From Medicago truncatula (lineage: Eukaryota > Streptophyta > Magnoliopsida > Fabales > Fabaceae): a DNA stretch of 64,000 nt. The notes under the pieces are model-generated. The model worked only from the letters and a program-made list of their open reading frames with translations, had not been told where the DNA came from and made no database searches. Of the stretch, positions 1-12,699 are shown one piece after another. The stretch covers positions 37,920,576 through 37,984,575 of the forward strand of contig NC_053043.1 in assembly GCF_003473485.1 (NCBI RefSeq). The letters run 5' to 3'. The position numbers and the translations under genes are program-made. Each line of letters opens with the position of its first letter. The first letter of the stretch is position 1.

Positions 1-340
1 GCCCTTGGAGCATTGATTAAGAATTCTACAAATAAATATTTTATCTTAAAAATATAAAATGTTATTTTTAATCAAGTAATGATTACACAATTTTTTCATA
101 AAATTTACTTATTTTAGATGATTAACCAATGCCCTTGGAACAATGGTTAACATTCTTCTAAAATAATTTTTTTTGGGTCATGTTAACTAATGCCTCCGAG
201 ACACTAGTTAAGAAAGTAAAAAATAAAAAAAAATATTGACTTTTAGAAAGTTGAGCATATCATTTTTAATAATTTCCAATGCAAAATTGTTATATTAGTC
301 TGCTTAACCGGTACCTAAGAGACACTAGTTAAAATTACTT
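1..340. repeat. Cluster of palindromic TTAACC-type repeat modules
   Basis: Four copies of a roughly 29-bp near-palindrome sit at about 1-20 (partial), 122-150, 183-211 and 304-332. Each has the form TTAACyrrTGCC, a centre, then an inverted half ending in GTTAA. The same module recurs at 7043-7071, 10943-10970, 17006-17035 and 17136-17164, where two copies lie inside long inverted repeats. This suggests the ends of a Mutator-like or other inverted-repeat element family. The class is inferred and no target duplication was identified here. Confidence 0.5.
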
Positions 341-618
341 TTCCCTTTCCTTTTTTCCTTTTTAGAGAGTGATACATACCATTGTGTTGTGTTAGGACTT
401 ACGAGACAAAATAGCATACACCTCTCAAGTCTCAACTCTCAAGCTGAGTATTACACGTAAGATGTCAACGTGTCATCACCCCAAAACCTCTCCTCTTCTG
501 TACCCCACTTTCCACCGTTTGAACAAAACTTCAACCATCTTCACATATCACACACAAACCCCACTTCACAATATCCAACACAAAACCATTCCTCAAACTC
601 ACTCAAACCCAAACAACA

Positions 619-2384
619 ATGACAAACTTTGCTCAATTCTACGAATCATGGCACACTCAATTCAACAACCTAATCCACCAACTCAAACTATCAACCTCAA
701 CCCAAACCGACTCAGAAGAACTCATCCAAAAAGTTCTCTCTCACCATCAAGATTACTACAATGCAAAATCAATGGCTGCTGAAAAAGATCCACTGCATGT
801 CTTAGCATCTCCTTGGGCTACAACACTTGAACGTTCTCTTCATTGGATTGCTGGTTGGAGACCCACTACAGCTTTTCATCTCATCTACACTGAATCTTCT
901 CTTCTTTTTGAGTCTCATATTATTGATATTCTTCGTGGATTTAGAACTGGTGACCTTGGTGATCTCTCTCCTAATCAGTTTCGTCGTGTTAGTGACTTGC
1001 AATGTGATACTGTAAGTAATTCAATTTCTTATTAGTATCAGCACTATTGCATGTTTAGAGTTAATTTTATACTGATTAATTTTATGATATGGTAATTTTG
1101 TTTAAGCTCTATTGATTAATTTTTGCCTAAATCACTTGTGGCATTGTGATTATACTAAAGTTAGTGTCACGAGTCTTAATCTAAATATGCACTTAAATCC
1201 ACAACATTCATTGCATGTTTTGATTGGATTTTGATAATCATCGTGACATTTTGGCAAAACAATTTGGTGCTTCAACTCCTTGATTTTGTTAAATCTATCA
1301 AAATCTAACAAAATTTTGTTAAATCTACCAAATCTATTGTCAATCCCAACATGCATTCAACAATTAGGGAAAAGTGCCGTTTTAGAGTTTCTATCTAGTT
1401 TTTTAACTACTGTCTAAACTTTAATAGTTTAATTTAATTTAGTCTTAAATGTGGCGAGTATAAGTCCCATAAGTTGTAAGCTCGGTTGATAGCTCTATAC
1501 TAGGGACAATGTTTGCAGGGGTTGGGGTTCGAACACTGAATTCCCCACTTCTCCGCACTTTAAAAAGTGTAGCGAATACCCTATTTTTGCTAAAGTGCAA
1601 TTTTGCTTTTGCTCTCGATTTTTAATTGTGCAACTTTGACCTTATCAATAAACTATGTCACATATTTGTCAAAAAAAAAAATAATAAACTATGTCACATA
1701 GTGTAACTTTCGCAGGGCCTCATCATATTTCTGCCTAAGTCACGTTTCAAATTCAAACATAGTACACTAGTTAACATGTTTTTGTTAACCTTGAAAAGAA
1801 AAGAAAAAATATGTTTGTTAACCCAACGTTTTTTTTAATGACCCCGATAATTTAATTTCCTTTATTTTGAATGGATATAATACATATACTAGACAAATTG
1901 TATGTAATACATGTTCATTTGATGTAGCTAGTGTTATAAATTGGTTTGCTATTCAACCAAAAATAAATTAACCAAAATGGTCATTTACAACATTAGATGA
2001 ATTGTTCTGTAAATATTTTTCAGCAATTGGAAACTAGTTTTACAATCATGAGTGACTCGATTGTATTTTCTTTTGTATCCATTCATTTCTTTTATTGAAA
2101 AATGAAAGGTGAAAGAAGAGAATGCAATAACGGAGGAGCTATCAGAGTGGCAGGACAGTGCAAGCGATATGATGGGTTCAGAAGCTGATATCAACGACAA
2201 GATCGAACGGCTGGTAAGTATTATCAAGAAAGCTGATGATCTACGGCTGAGAACGTTGCGCAGTGTGGTGGAGTTCCTGTCGCCGCAGCAGGCTGTTGAG
2301 TTCTTGATTGCTTCAGCTGAGTTGGTTGTTGGGATACGGGGTTGGGGATTGAATCACGACCGTTCACGTCCTAGGATACGATGA
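619..2384 (+). CDS. DOG1-domain protein (DOG1-like), two exons
   Basis: Exon 1 is 619-1011 and exon 2 is 2109-2384, joined in phase 0 across a GT-AG intron of 1097 bp, giving 222 residues. The N-terminal half reads FAQFYESWHTQF, then ASPWATTLERSLHWIAGWRP, which is the helical pattern of the plant DOG1 domain shared with the C-terminal half of TGA bZIP factors. The join restores the typical stretch SDLQCDTVKEEN. No bZIP basic region precedes it, so this is a stand-alone DOG1-like protein of ordinary length. The ATG at 619 is the first one in this frame ahead of the domain; an upstream ATG at 462 opens a different frame. DOG1 itself controls seed dormancy, and some DOG1-like paralogues affect seed reserves. 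The specific role of this copy is unknown. Confidence 0.85.
1447..1580 (+). mobile_element. Decayed tRNA-derived SINE in the DOG1-like intron
   Basis: An A-box-like stretch (AAGCTCGGTTGATAGC) is followed by a clear B-box (GGTTCGAACAC) and a CCCCACTT block. This order matches the Au-type SINE seen better preserved at 53486-53619. It is diverged and its ends are not defined. Confidence 0.55.
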
Positions 2385-4940
2385 ATCCTAGGATGTGATG
2401 AACTCTTGTTTTATGGGTTGAAAAATTTGTCTCTTAATTTTGATTTTTATGAGATTTATTTAAATCATTGTCAAATGAGTACTGTTGCTACTTTGTCATT
2501 TTATTTTCTATTTGCAATGTAAAACTAAATTAAGTACTTTAATGAATTGTTATTTTTCAACTAATCTTTTTTTTATAAGAAAAATTTAGTGTGAGAGAAT
2601 CATGTCCAAGTCAACTTCAAGACTTGCAACATTTATATTTATCGAGCGCATTACTCTAACGTCTGATTACAAAATTTTATACTCTTCAAATTGATATTTA
2701 TTTTATAATGATTTAAATTTGTCTACTTACTTATTTTTTAGTTAAAGAACTCAGGTAATTGTGGACTAATATTTCATATTGAGAAATGCTACTTCCAGCG
2801 GCATTTAACTGTTGCTCAGCTCTCTATTGACAGTTAAATGTCGTTTAAAACTTTTAAGATCAGTTTCATCTTTAAATCGGTTTAACTGATTTAAAAAAGT
2901 AATCCGAACAACGACTAATTGTCGCTGTCGTTTTGAGTAAACGAGTAGTTTTAGGGCGTTTTGTAGAAATTTTGAAGTAAGAAGAATATTTTTCTCCATA
3001 ACTACCAAATGGGAGCCCAAAACTAATGCCCAATTGCTATTCACACCTTTGTTCTACACAGCAGTGAACCAGGATAGGCCTACAACACACCTTTGTTCCT
3101 AGAATCCACAAACACTCATTGCCCCCATAATTAGCCATAAGTCGGCAGTTACAAGATTGTGTTGTTTGTAACGGTTGCCAACAACATCCAAAATACAATC
3201 TAAGAAACCTAAAACTCGTAATCTAGCTCTTGTACCGACTTAAACATGGAATAGACTTTTGCAGATACCACCCCTCCCCTCATGTTGCCGTTGTTTCAAC
3301 ACCACACTAAAGTTCATCGGATGTCGTTCTTCAGATCACTATCATATCTTATCTTGATCAAGTATTTGATGAACCAATAAAAAATGATAAATGAATTCTA
3401 AATCTTATTGTATCCTGACATCAATTGAGTTGTTTTTGTAGGGAATATGATTAGAGTAAACGAAAATCATTTACCCTTATAAATTATAATTTAATTATAA
3501 AAAATTGGAATCTAACAAGTTCTAAATAGGAAGTTCAAAAAAGAGAATGTAATTGAATATTAAATTAAAAATATAAACATTAATATTAGCTCCAAAAACT
3601 AAGTTTTCTTTTTATGAAAACACTAACTTATCATTGTTTTTCTTCTATTCTCTCTTCAGCTGGATTCTTCTTGTGTTTATACGCATGTTATGACTTAATT
3701 TTTAAGAAACTTAATGTTAATTTGGATCAGCCAATAAAGCCCAATAACTAAATAAGTGAAATTATTCATATCCACACTTAGTGATTCCGTAACTGAATTA
3801 CGCGACTCGTGGCTCTTAGCATGCGACGCAAATTGAGTCGTGACAAGACAATGTAACAATCGGGGTTCTTAATTCAAAGATTTTCTGATTAAATAATTTT
3901 AAACAATATCAAGACCAATTTGAATAATGGAATTGAAAATAAAAGTAACATTTAATTACAAAATAATTGAGAAGGAAATTATTAGAGTTTACAAAACATG
4001 TGGAAATTAAATTACAAGAATATAAACTCTAAAACTGGACATTTAACACTGTGACCCGACTCCAATTAGCTTCAAAATAGTTTATACCTGAAAAGGTGAA
4101 ATCAATGTGGGATGAGATACTTTAGTGAGTTCTCAAATTCAGAATAAAACATAATATGTCACGTATAAAAAATGTTAGTATACTTTTGGAGGATTATGAT
4201 CAGATGAATATCATGGTAAATCATAAGTTAGTTTCTTATATCGTAATTACTTTTTTTTTTTTACAAAATAAACGATATTCATTCATTCAAATTGATAGAG
4301 TACATCAATACAATAGAAATCCAAATTTGCTAAAAATAAAAAGGATGAATCTGTGAACAAACTCACAGCATTCATGTTAATAGCATAAAACGGCAAAGTA
4401 TCTATGCCTACAAATATGACTAATATGATTATGTTTTTGTCTCTGGAATACTTATGTCTCCGGATCTGCAACGTTGACGACGCCAAAGTCATTGTCATTG
4501 ATCGGATCTGCACTTGCTCAAAGCTAACTTTCAACCTGAATCAAATAAACACCGCACTAAGACAGGAAATCAAAAATACACCGCACAAAGACGGGAAATC
4601 AAAACAAACAAAGTCGTTCAAAGACGACGAAATCAGAAAAACAAACGAAAGAAAACAGAAAATATGTGAAATCACTTATTCAACTAGGATAAAAGAAAAA
4701 ACAATTCGGAAGGGTGATTTTTGGATCAAAATTGACTCTAAATCATCCCTCTAAAAAGAAGAAGAATAAAGGGGTGACAGCTAAGGTTTGAGAAGGAGAG
4801 AAGAGAGATGAAGAAAGGGCTAGTTGAAACCTGGAGAAGCCATTGATGAAAAAACTAAAACCCTAGATTTTATAGTAAAAAGATTAGAAGATAAAATATT
4901 TTGTTATATCGCAACTACTTAGATAACTCTACTATTACAT

Positions 4941-4947
<7 letters not shown>

Positions 4948-4986
<39 letters not shown>
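4948..4986. repeat. (AT)n microsatellite
   Basis: An uninterrupted run of AT dinucleotides of about 39 bp, flanked by ATAC-type degenerate units. It is a simple repeat with no coding role visible. Confidence 0.95.
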
Positions 4987-4990
<4 letters not shown>

Positions 4991-5034
4991 GTAATTCTGA
5001 TGGGATGAGGTGAATCCGACAGTACATTATCTTT

Positions 5035-5275
5035 CAAAAAATATATATTTTGCAGGGATCTTTTAAAAATCAAAACATTTTGCAGGGACTATTTTTCTAA
5101 TAAATGGGTTCAGTCATCATGTGTCACGTGTGCAAATCATCACAAAAGTGGGGCCAGGGACCAAAACCAAAATTAGACATATTTGCAGGGACCAAAAACA
5201 ACAAAAAAAAATTACAGAGACTAAAACCAAAAGAGGCATATTTGCAGGGACCAAAACCATATTTTAGCCTACATT
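5035..5275. repeat. TE-like stretch with repeated TTTGCAGGGACCAAAA motif
   Basis: The motif GCAGGGA followed by CCAAAA or a close variant occurs about five times in 240 bp. A related motif (AGGGACTAAAAA type) reappears at 61030-61210. I recall such motifs as common in legume transposable elements, but boundaries and class are not visible. Confidence 0.45.
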
Positions 5276-5365
5276 TAACAATCTATTGCATGATTGCTGC
5301 AATGCTTTTATCTAAATAGCGTTTCATAGTTAGCTCTTTATCAATCAAACACTAATACTTTCTTA

Positions 5366-5648
5366 CTCCCTCCGTCCCAAATTGTATGACGTTTTGGGCA
5401 TTTCACACATATTAAAAAATGTAATTAATATTGTTTGGGAAATAGATATTATGAGTTATTTTACAAAATTATCCTTAATAAATGATATGGGAAAGATAAA
5501 TGAAATAATTGAAAGAAGAAAGAGTAATAAATAGTTAAGGATATAATAGGAAAAATATCATTAATGTTTCATTGGTATTGTAAAGCGACATATAATTTAG
5601 GACAATTTTTTTTCTTCTAAAGTGACATACAATTTGGGACGGAGGGAG
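5366..5648. mobile_element. Stowaway-type MITE (283 bp)
   Basis: The left end reads CTCCCTCCGTCCCAAATTGT and the right end is its inverse, ending TTTGGGACGGAGGGAG. TA dinucleotides flank both sides (5364-5365 and 5649-5650), as expected for Tc1/mariner-related Stowaway elements. There is no coding capacity, so it is non-autonomous. Confidence 0.9.
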
Positions 5649-7869
5649 TATTTGTTTACTTTACTATGATATAAATACACAACAATTCGCAACAACAATA
5701 ATTATCATTATTATTATCATACTAACAATTATTATCAACATCTTTTCAAGAGACAAAATCTAGATTGACATTTATTATATAGTTTCTATGATCAATTATA
5801 GTCAACTATTATCAAACCAGTTCGAAGTTCCAACATATGGTAATTATAGTAATTTCAACATAAATCACCACATGTCATTCTTCCTACTATTTTATCTTAT
5901 TACTACCGCATAATCATAAGTTTAAGGCATATTGTACTATAAATACTAGTTTAACAACTTTGTCTCATACACACATTGCACCTAAAACGCCTATTTTCTC
6001 TGGCATTAAGACTATAACTAGTCATTAGTATAAGAATTCACCAATCTATCTTAACAACGCAACATTATTTATTTTTCAACAACCAGACTTATGTTTCAAG
6101 TAGTTAATTAAAATATCAAATGATATTTAATTTGAGTAAACAAACATTCTCTGGAAAGCATATAATGTTTAGACTATAACTATAATCTTTATTTTTCAAG
6201 ATAGACATCTAATTAGTTTAGTTTATTAGATTAAGACACCAAGGTATGAAATACGAGAACAACTTTTATCTCATTTTATAACACAATTTAGACTATCAAT
6301 AGTCAGTTAATTGCAACCAAAATTGTGAGAAAACTGAAGGGAATTAAGTCTTCTTCTCAATGTAACTAAAATCACTTAAAAATGGCATGTATATTAAAAG
6401 TTATACGGAAATACTATCAAGATATCCAAAATACGATTTGCAATATTTTATATAAATCAATAAATTTAGCATGATCTTTGGTGTTGTACAATTCTAGACA
6501 ATATTTTTAATTTCTTCTATTTTCTTTCTATCCTCGTCATCAATTGTTTCACACTAGTTTTTTCCCTTAGCTTTTGAACGTCAATTATAATTTTTTTAAC
6601 GTTATTTTTGTAGTTGAATATGTAACCAATTTGACAACTAAAATGTGGAACCACAACTTCAACAATTTATTAGTAATAAGATTCATGGTCACCCCTTTGG
6701 TAATGAGTGTGATTAATGAGTTTATAGAATAATGTTAAATCAAATAAATATTTAGATTACAATTTTTTAAGAGGGCTTGGATTCTAATTTATGGGAAAAA
6801 TCACATGACATCATAGTTAATTTGATTAACTTGAATAACACATTGAATTGATAATTTTAGACCGCTTAATTTTATAAATTATAATCTAAAAAAACATAAT
6901 AAACAAATCTTTATATGATGTAAATTAAAGAAGGGAAATGTTAAAGAGAGACCTTATGGCATTGGTCAAGAGGACAAACTTAAAAATATTGTATTGGAAA
7001 ATGGTGAAAAGTGATAGATTTAACTTACTAATTTTAATTTGCTTAACTAGTGCCCTAAGAGCGCCGATTAGCATAACTCATTAAAAAATACAATAATTAT
7101 TTAAAATATAATTTTAACACATAATTAAATAAAATACAACTTAACATTCGTTTAAAAAGCACAAAAAGCATATTGTTTAAAGAAACGACATACAAACCAA
7201 AGATGGTAGCAAAAATAAAGTTTGTATCCAAACTATTCAAACAAATAGTTTTTCATAAACTACAATTTGGACTACTAAACAAAGTATTTATCTAACTGAT
7301 AAAAGGATTAGATCATAACCCTAATATGAATATTTTATAAGTGTATTATTAACCTCCGGTTTAGTAGTTACAAAATACTATCTTAAAGCTATAATAAAAT
7401 ACAGTTTTAAACAACTAAACCTCCATTTTCAAATAACTAATTAAAATATGAAATGATATCCTAGTTGAGTAAACAACAATTCTCTAGAAAACATAGAATT
7501 TTTGGATTATAACTATAATATTTATTTTGTAAGATAGATATTTCATTGGTTTAGTTTATTAGATTAATACATCAATGTATTAAATTTGACAACAACTTTT
7601 ATCTAATTTTGTAACACATGAGAAAAACCACAAAATCAATCATGAAAAAATGCAATGGTTTATGTACATAAGTGTGACCTAATGACCAAGCTTAAGTTTA
7701 TAGAAATTTTGTAAAGTATATTATACCTTATTTTTTATCTACTTACTCATATTAATTCATTTATCCTAGTCACCTATTTTAAGTTAATCAATACATACTT
7801 TTGTACTAGCTGAACATAGAACATGAAAGATCACTAATCTAAGACTAACAAAGTACACACATTTTAAAA
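5649..7869. other. AT-rich intergenic stretch
   Basis: No gene is visible. A palindromic TTAACC-type module at 7043-7071, with a diverged partner near 6955, suggests an old inverted-repeat element of about 120 bp. Stretches near 6115-6240 and 7435-7570 resemble each other (both contain an AATATCAAATGATAT- or AATATGAAATGATAT-like start and a TTTAGTTTATTAGATTAA end), so they are diverged copies of one sequence. Confidence 0.45.
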
Positions 7870-8035
7870 TAACTAATCATGATGATTGAAAACCCTAAAC
7901 ACGATTCACACTTCAGAGAATAGTAGCGCTTCTTTCCACGATTGGCCAAGCTTCTCTCCCTCAAATCTCGCCCACACATTGATTTATACACCTCAGTCAA
8001 GTTCTGTCATCTGTGTCTGAATAACAACAACAACA

Positions 8036-8698
8036 ATGGTTAAGGTAGAAACAATAAAGATGGTGGTCGAAGAGTTGAACGCTCCTTTAGATGTTGTCAC
8101 TAAATTATATCAAATCCAAACAAAGCTTAATGAGAAACATAAGGAGTAGAAGGATGAAATTTTGACCAAAAGGTGGGCTTTCATTGCGTCTGAAAAACTA
8201 AATTATCTTGAGCTAAATAAAATTATCAATCAAATTCCTGATTTTTGGTCAACTATGTTTTCGAACATGATGAACTTGGTAATTGCTTCACCAATGAAGA
8301 TAAAGAGATTTTCAAACACTTGGCTTCTCTTGAGGTTGAAGGTGTCAAATCAGATTGTTCATTCACTTTCATGTTTGAGGAGAATGACTCTTTCACGAAT
8401 AAAAGTATTGTAAAGTGTTATAAAGTCTCTGATGAGACGGATAATAGTACTATAAAGCGTTATAAAGTCTTCTCTGATGGAAAACAACCATTGAAGTTAC
8501 ACCAGTGCAATGAAAAAAGAGGGCCATAGTTCTCAGAAGAGTTACAGTAGAAAATAAAGAGAAGAATGGTGTTTTTAATCATATCAGTTTCTTTACTTGA
8601 TTTTGTGAGCCAACATTGCTGATTGAGTTAGTAGGAGATGAGCAATTTGCAGAGATAATCAGGATCGTCATATGACCAGATACGCTGTCTTTTTTACA
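8036..8698 (+). pseudogene. Processed pseudogene of a NAP1-related (SET/NRP) histone chaperone
   Basis: An intronless, broken reading frame follows the order of plant NRP1/SET proteins. The first block (MVKVETIKMVVEELNAPLD) is cut by a TAG at 8147-8149. The same frame continues with the dimerisation helix and INQIPDFWSTMF. A frameshift near 8255 moves to the frame containing DKEIFKHLASLEVEGVKSD. Near 8590 a block SFFT-stop-FCEP has TGA where tryptophan is expected, and near 8650 DEQFAEIIRIVI-stop-PDTLSFLH again has TGA for tryptophan. NRP proteins bind H2A-H2B in the nucleus. The real genes have several introns, so loss of all introns, together with a leader-like stretch from about 7870, points to a retrocopy. 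It cannot make a full chaperone. Confidence 0.85.
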
Positions 8699-10827
8699 TA
8701 AGGTGAGTTAACCAGGGACGACATAAGGAGAGAGTTGTGTAGGCCTCGACAGCCAACACAAAATTTTGTCGAATATTACCATTTAGCGACCCCAATTAGT
8801 GGTAAAAAGCTTTTGGTTGTTATTGTTGCCGTTGTTTGTCGATGTCTTAATATTAAAATTTGGGTTGACTAAATCTTATGTTTAATTTAATTTTATGCTC
8901 AATTATGATAGTCTTCATAATTTTTAATTCTCCTAAAAAAATAATCATGATGATCATTATACAGTATGTTCAAATTAAAATTCATATCATATATTTTTTT
9001 TATCAACACTATAAATTAACAGCATATCATGTACAAGCCGTACAAAAGGTTGCAAAAACCAATACAACAACCAAATTATGGCAGGTTGGGACTGATACAA
9101 TAGAATAAACACAAAAAAACAACACCAAAATTGAATACCGCATCAGCAGAACAAAGGCACTAACTCTTAACCAAAAACTAAAAGACTCAAATTCAATCAT
9201 ATATGGCCAAACATAGAAGGTACACAAGGAACAACAACATGCACCAAAAACACAAACCACAAACTCTTAATCCCACTACTGCCCCCTCCCCGGAAAATAC
9301 AACATCTTCAACGTCATGTTACCGTAAGACACAATCTCTCGGATTCCAACACACTCATAAAAAAGACATGAAACAATCTTCAAGCGACTTAGACTCCAAT
9401 TCCACGACACAACTTTAATATCATATAATTGAAAACAAGCTAAAAAAACTTATTTGATAAACACATTTAATAACATAAATTTCAGATTTTTCCTTCTTCC
9501 AATATCACATCAAAGTTCACAAATTTAATATCATACCCCCAGTTTGTAATAGTTTATCTTTAAAAATCAACTTATCAAAACCAAGCTAAAGCTAAAACAC
9601 CAGTTAAAGAAATCATCCAGATCATACAAAATAACACTTAAAAAAACAATTTTTAATGTAAAAATGAACTAGGTCGTTGAAGAATACCCCAAAACACCAC
9701 AACTTCATAATTATGAATACTCATGACATAAATCAACAACAACAACATCATTTAACCATGAATTCATCAATAATTACAACCACAACATCATTTTACACCA
9801 ATTTAAACTGGGTAAAATGATCCTTTCTCTCTCGACTTATTTGTCTTCAAATGCAAAGAAAAATACTAAAAACATAGCAAAAAATGTCATGTTATGTTTT
9901 GTCATCAACAATCATATAATGGTTATCCCTAAAAGTGTGAACTATTTTAGGTGTCATAAAAATATCAACTTGATTGTAAGGAACCTCGTTGGAAGGTTTG
10001 ATCGAGAGGGATTACCTACTAAAAAAGTTGCAACAATTTTTTAGTAGTGAAAGCTCGTCATTATGTAATTGAGATTGTTGAAATCATTTGAGATATCTTC
10101 TCTCTAGAAGTTTAAATGTCACTAATTATCAAGTTGTGTTTAACTTTTGCAATAAAAAAACAGGTTAAGAATCCAAATTTCTTTTTATGCAATACAATGT
10201 ATTAATGAGTCTCGAATGATTTTTTTTTTTTGGTGGATGCAAGACCAAGCTATAAAACTTTTGAAGATGTGGTTACATTTAATAAAACATATAAGACCAT
10301 TAACTCATTTAATCATATATTATAAATAAAATTTTGACAGGGTTCACTGCATTAGTATATAAAGTTACAATCACCAATTTCAAAACCCTTACAAAAGAAG
10401 ATATCTACAGGACCTGAGACCAAACTAAGATTGCAAGCTTGTCAATGCATAATTATATAAATGGTTGCAGCTTCAAGTATGTATCAAACATATATTACTT
10501 GAAAATCAAAGTCATGATAAGCAATTTAATAAAACACATTATGTCATATTCTTTAATATGTATTCAACATCCTCAATCAAACACTCATCATGGTTCAATA
10601 AGCTTGGAGATTCCCTTTTGAAATTAGAAGATTCTTTGATTTTCAACCCTGACTGTGCAAAATGGATGAGGTGGCATGCTGAGTTGGATTTGACTATGTA
10701 CAAATGCTTATTTGACGCGTTGACTTGACAAATTAAGTTTGTTTTTATTTTATTTATTTCCACTTGGATAAATAATAATTAGGTCAATATTTATTTTTCC
10801 CTTCAGAAAAAGGTCATCTTTTTTTTA
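8699..10827. other. Intergenic stretch with no firm gene
   Basis: AT-rich and A-rich sequence with many CAACAA runs. Short open frames at 8878-9418 and 9817-10044 do not resemble known proteins. One protein-like stretch at 10465-10728 is listed separately. Confidence 0.45.
10465..10728 (+). other. Unrecognised protein-like open frame (possible gene fragment)
   Basis: The frame encodes 87 residues. Its second half, containing WFNKLGDSLLKLED and CAKWMRWHAELDL, has a balanced residue mix unlike the lysine- and asparagine-rich noise around it. No family is recognised and no splice partners were found. It may be a stranded exon or a captured fragment. Confidence 0.25.
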
Positions 10828-10980
10828 GGATCTTGGTTAAGGATTCCATTAATAGAAACTTTGTCTTGAAAATACAAGTCTTTACTTTTTTCATAGAAAT
10901 AATTACACCACTTTTCGATGCAAACTTACTTATTTTAATACTTTAACCAATGCCCCAAGGACAATGGTTACCATTCTCCT
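10828..10980 (+). repeat. Left long inverted repeat of a 6.3-kb structure
   Basis: From the block CATTAATAGAAACTTTGTC onward this segment matches the reverse complement of 16993-17172 almost base for base for about 140 bp, including the stretches CTTGAAAATACAAGT and ACACCACTTTTCGA and the palindromic module at 10943-10970. The outer tip GGATCTTG pairs with GGGTCTTG on the right. The left arm appears to have lost about 25 bp, including one palindromic module. Confidence 0.8.
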
Positions 10981-12677
10981 TTTTTTTAATATCTTCATCT
11001 CTTATCCCTCTCTCATTCAACATCTTCATCAACAACACACAAACCCCGATTTTTTTTTCTTTCAGAAACCACCACACTCTCCCCTTCTTCTTCTCTCTAT
11101 CTCTCGCTCTCCCCTTCTTCTTCTCTATATCTCTCGCACTCTCCCATTCTTCATTTCTTATCCCTCTCTCATTCAACATCTTAATCCACAACACACAAAC
11201 CCAAGTCTGGGATGTTTTTGTAAAGAATTAAAAAAATCGAAACCCAACAACAATATTTTGAAAATAATTTAATTTTTTTTTAACCTGCATATGTGTGGGT
11301 TTATGTTGAAGGTTTGAAAAAGAAGATCTAAAATTTTTGGGTTTGAAAGAGAGTCAATCACGTGTTAAAAATTTAATGGAAAGTAGGATTGTGGTTTGAT
11401 TTGAGAGGAAAATTCGTTTTGGAAGATGATGAGATTGTTGTGTTGTTGTTGTTGATGTTGGTTTAGGAAGAAGATGTTGTGTTGTTGTTGATGTTGTCCT
11501 GTGTTGTATTGTAGTTGATGTTGTGGTGTTGTGTTGATAATGAGAGAGATGATGGAAATTGATGAGAAGATGAAGGCACATAACATTAAAGACAAGAAGA
11601 GGCTCGCTGGTGAAGAAGAGGGGAAAAGAAATTGGGATTTGTAATTTAGCATTATAGGTACTTTAGGTATTTCACATCTTTAACATTATTTTTTGTAAAA
11701 AATTATAATGTGTATGCCATGTGGATTTTAAAATTTATATTTAATTGGATTAAATGGCATGTATGCCACGTGGAGTTTTAATTAAATCAAAACTAAAAAA
11801 ATAACACATCAGCGTGGCACATCATCTCATTAATTATGTCAGATGGCTTGGGAGGTGTAAACCAAAGTATCTTGATGTTTCAAGGGGGAGTCTCTAAACT
11901 TTTTTTTTATAGGGGGTAAACCAAATTTCACCCAAATGGCAGGGGCTAAATGTCTATTAATAATTGATTTAATGTAGAAATTATTGAGGGAGAGACTAAA
12001 GTTTATTTTGCTGTTCAATTATTTAAGACAATATTATTGTTAATACTGGTGTGTTGTTTGAGCTCAAGAATATTTGTATAATCAATGAGAATGGGTTTAA
12101 GACAATATTAACATTATAAATGTTATTATAATGAAACCATCTACAACTTAATGTCTTAAAAGTTGAAAATGATGGAATCCCTTTGAAAATTATAAGGAGG
12201 ATGTTGTCTCTAAGGTGTTTAGAAATTACAAGACACACAATGACTCAATTTAAAATATTACAGACCCTTTCTCAAACCGCAAGTATCTCACTATAATCAT
12301 CTATAAAATCCTAAAATTAAAGATAAAAAGACTCAATGAAACAGTACAATGCATGCTATGATGCAAAGCCTTCAACTATACAAGGCTAGGGATAGGGTTC
12401 CATTGTCCTTTTAGTCTTGATGCTAAGAATTTGTTCGATGTAGAAATTATTTAGAAAGAAACTAAGGTTTACAATGATTTTGTTGGTGAACTTTTTAAGA
12501 CAATATTATTGTTAAAACTATTGTGTTGTTTGAGCTCAAAAACATTTTTATAATCAAATGAGAATGATTCGGAATTGGAAAATTTTCCTAAACCCAATTT
12601 CCTAAAGTGGCCATGAGAATGGTTGAGTTAGGGTTCAAATAAAAAATTTCCTTACTCTCTTATGTGGTAAATCTTTA
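10981..12677. other. Interior of the long-inverted-repeat structure, left of Harbinger
   Basis: No gene is supported. A CT-rich segment is internally duplicated, with copies at about 10990-11045 and 11150-11203 sharing TCTTATCCCTCTCTCATTC. GTTGTTGATGTTG low-complexity DNA lies at 11430-11535. Two copies of a direct repeat lie at about 11965-12095 and 12434-12560, both containing TTTAAGACAATATTATTGTT and GTGTTGTTTGAGCTCAA. The reading frames here look like simple-repeat translation. Confidence 0.6.
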
Positions 12678-12699
12678 GAGTCTGTTTGGTTGGAGATTT

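Larger units (their letters stand above)
2385..5363. other. Intergenic stretch, mostly unassigned
   Basis: AT-rich DNA with no gene I can support. It holds a short hairpin with 13-bp arms at 2799-2811 and 2831-2843, a short direct repeat at about 4546-4605, an AT microsatellite at 4948-4986 and a TE-like stretch at 5035-5275. Open frames at 4283-4534 (minus) and 4404-4754 (plus) overlap on opposite strands and resemble no family I know. Confidence 0.5.

Noticed and set aside
2799-2843. Hairpin as a transcription terminator or riboswitch
   Set aside because: A 13-bp imperfect stem in plant intergenic DNA is not evidence of either. It is left as an unexplained small inverted repeat.
4283-4754. 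Candidate gene on either strand (83 and 116 codons)
   Set aside because: Frames overlap antiparallel, residue composition is Lys- or Ile-rich, and no conserved motif or splice partner is seen. The stretch may be an element leader with a short direct repeat.
10943-11272. Overlapping open frames of about 83-102 codons on both strands
   Set aside because: They arise from an internally duplicated CT-rich segment; the products are low-complexity and differ by frame only.
11354-11652. Minus-strand frames rich in Gln, Thr and His
   Set aside because: They lie on GTTGTTGATGTTG simple-sequence DNA and have no domain.
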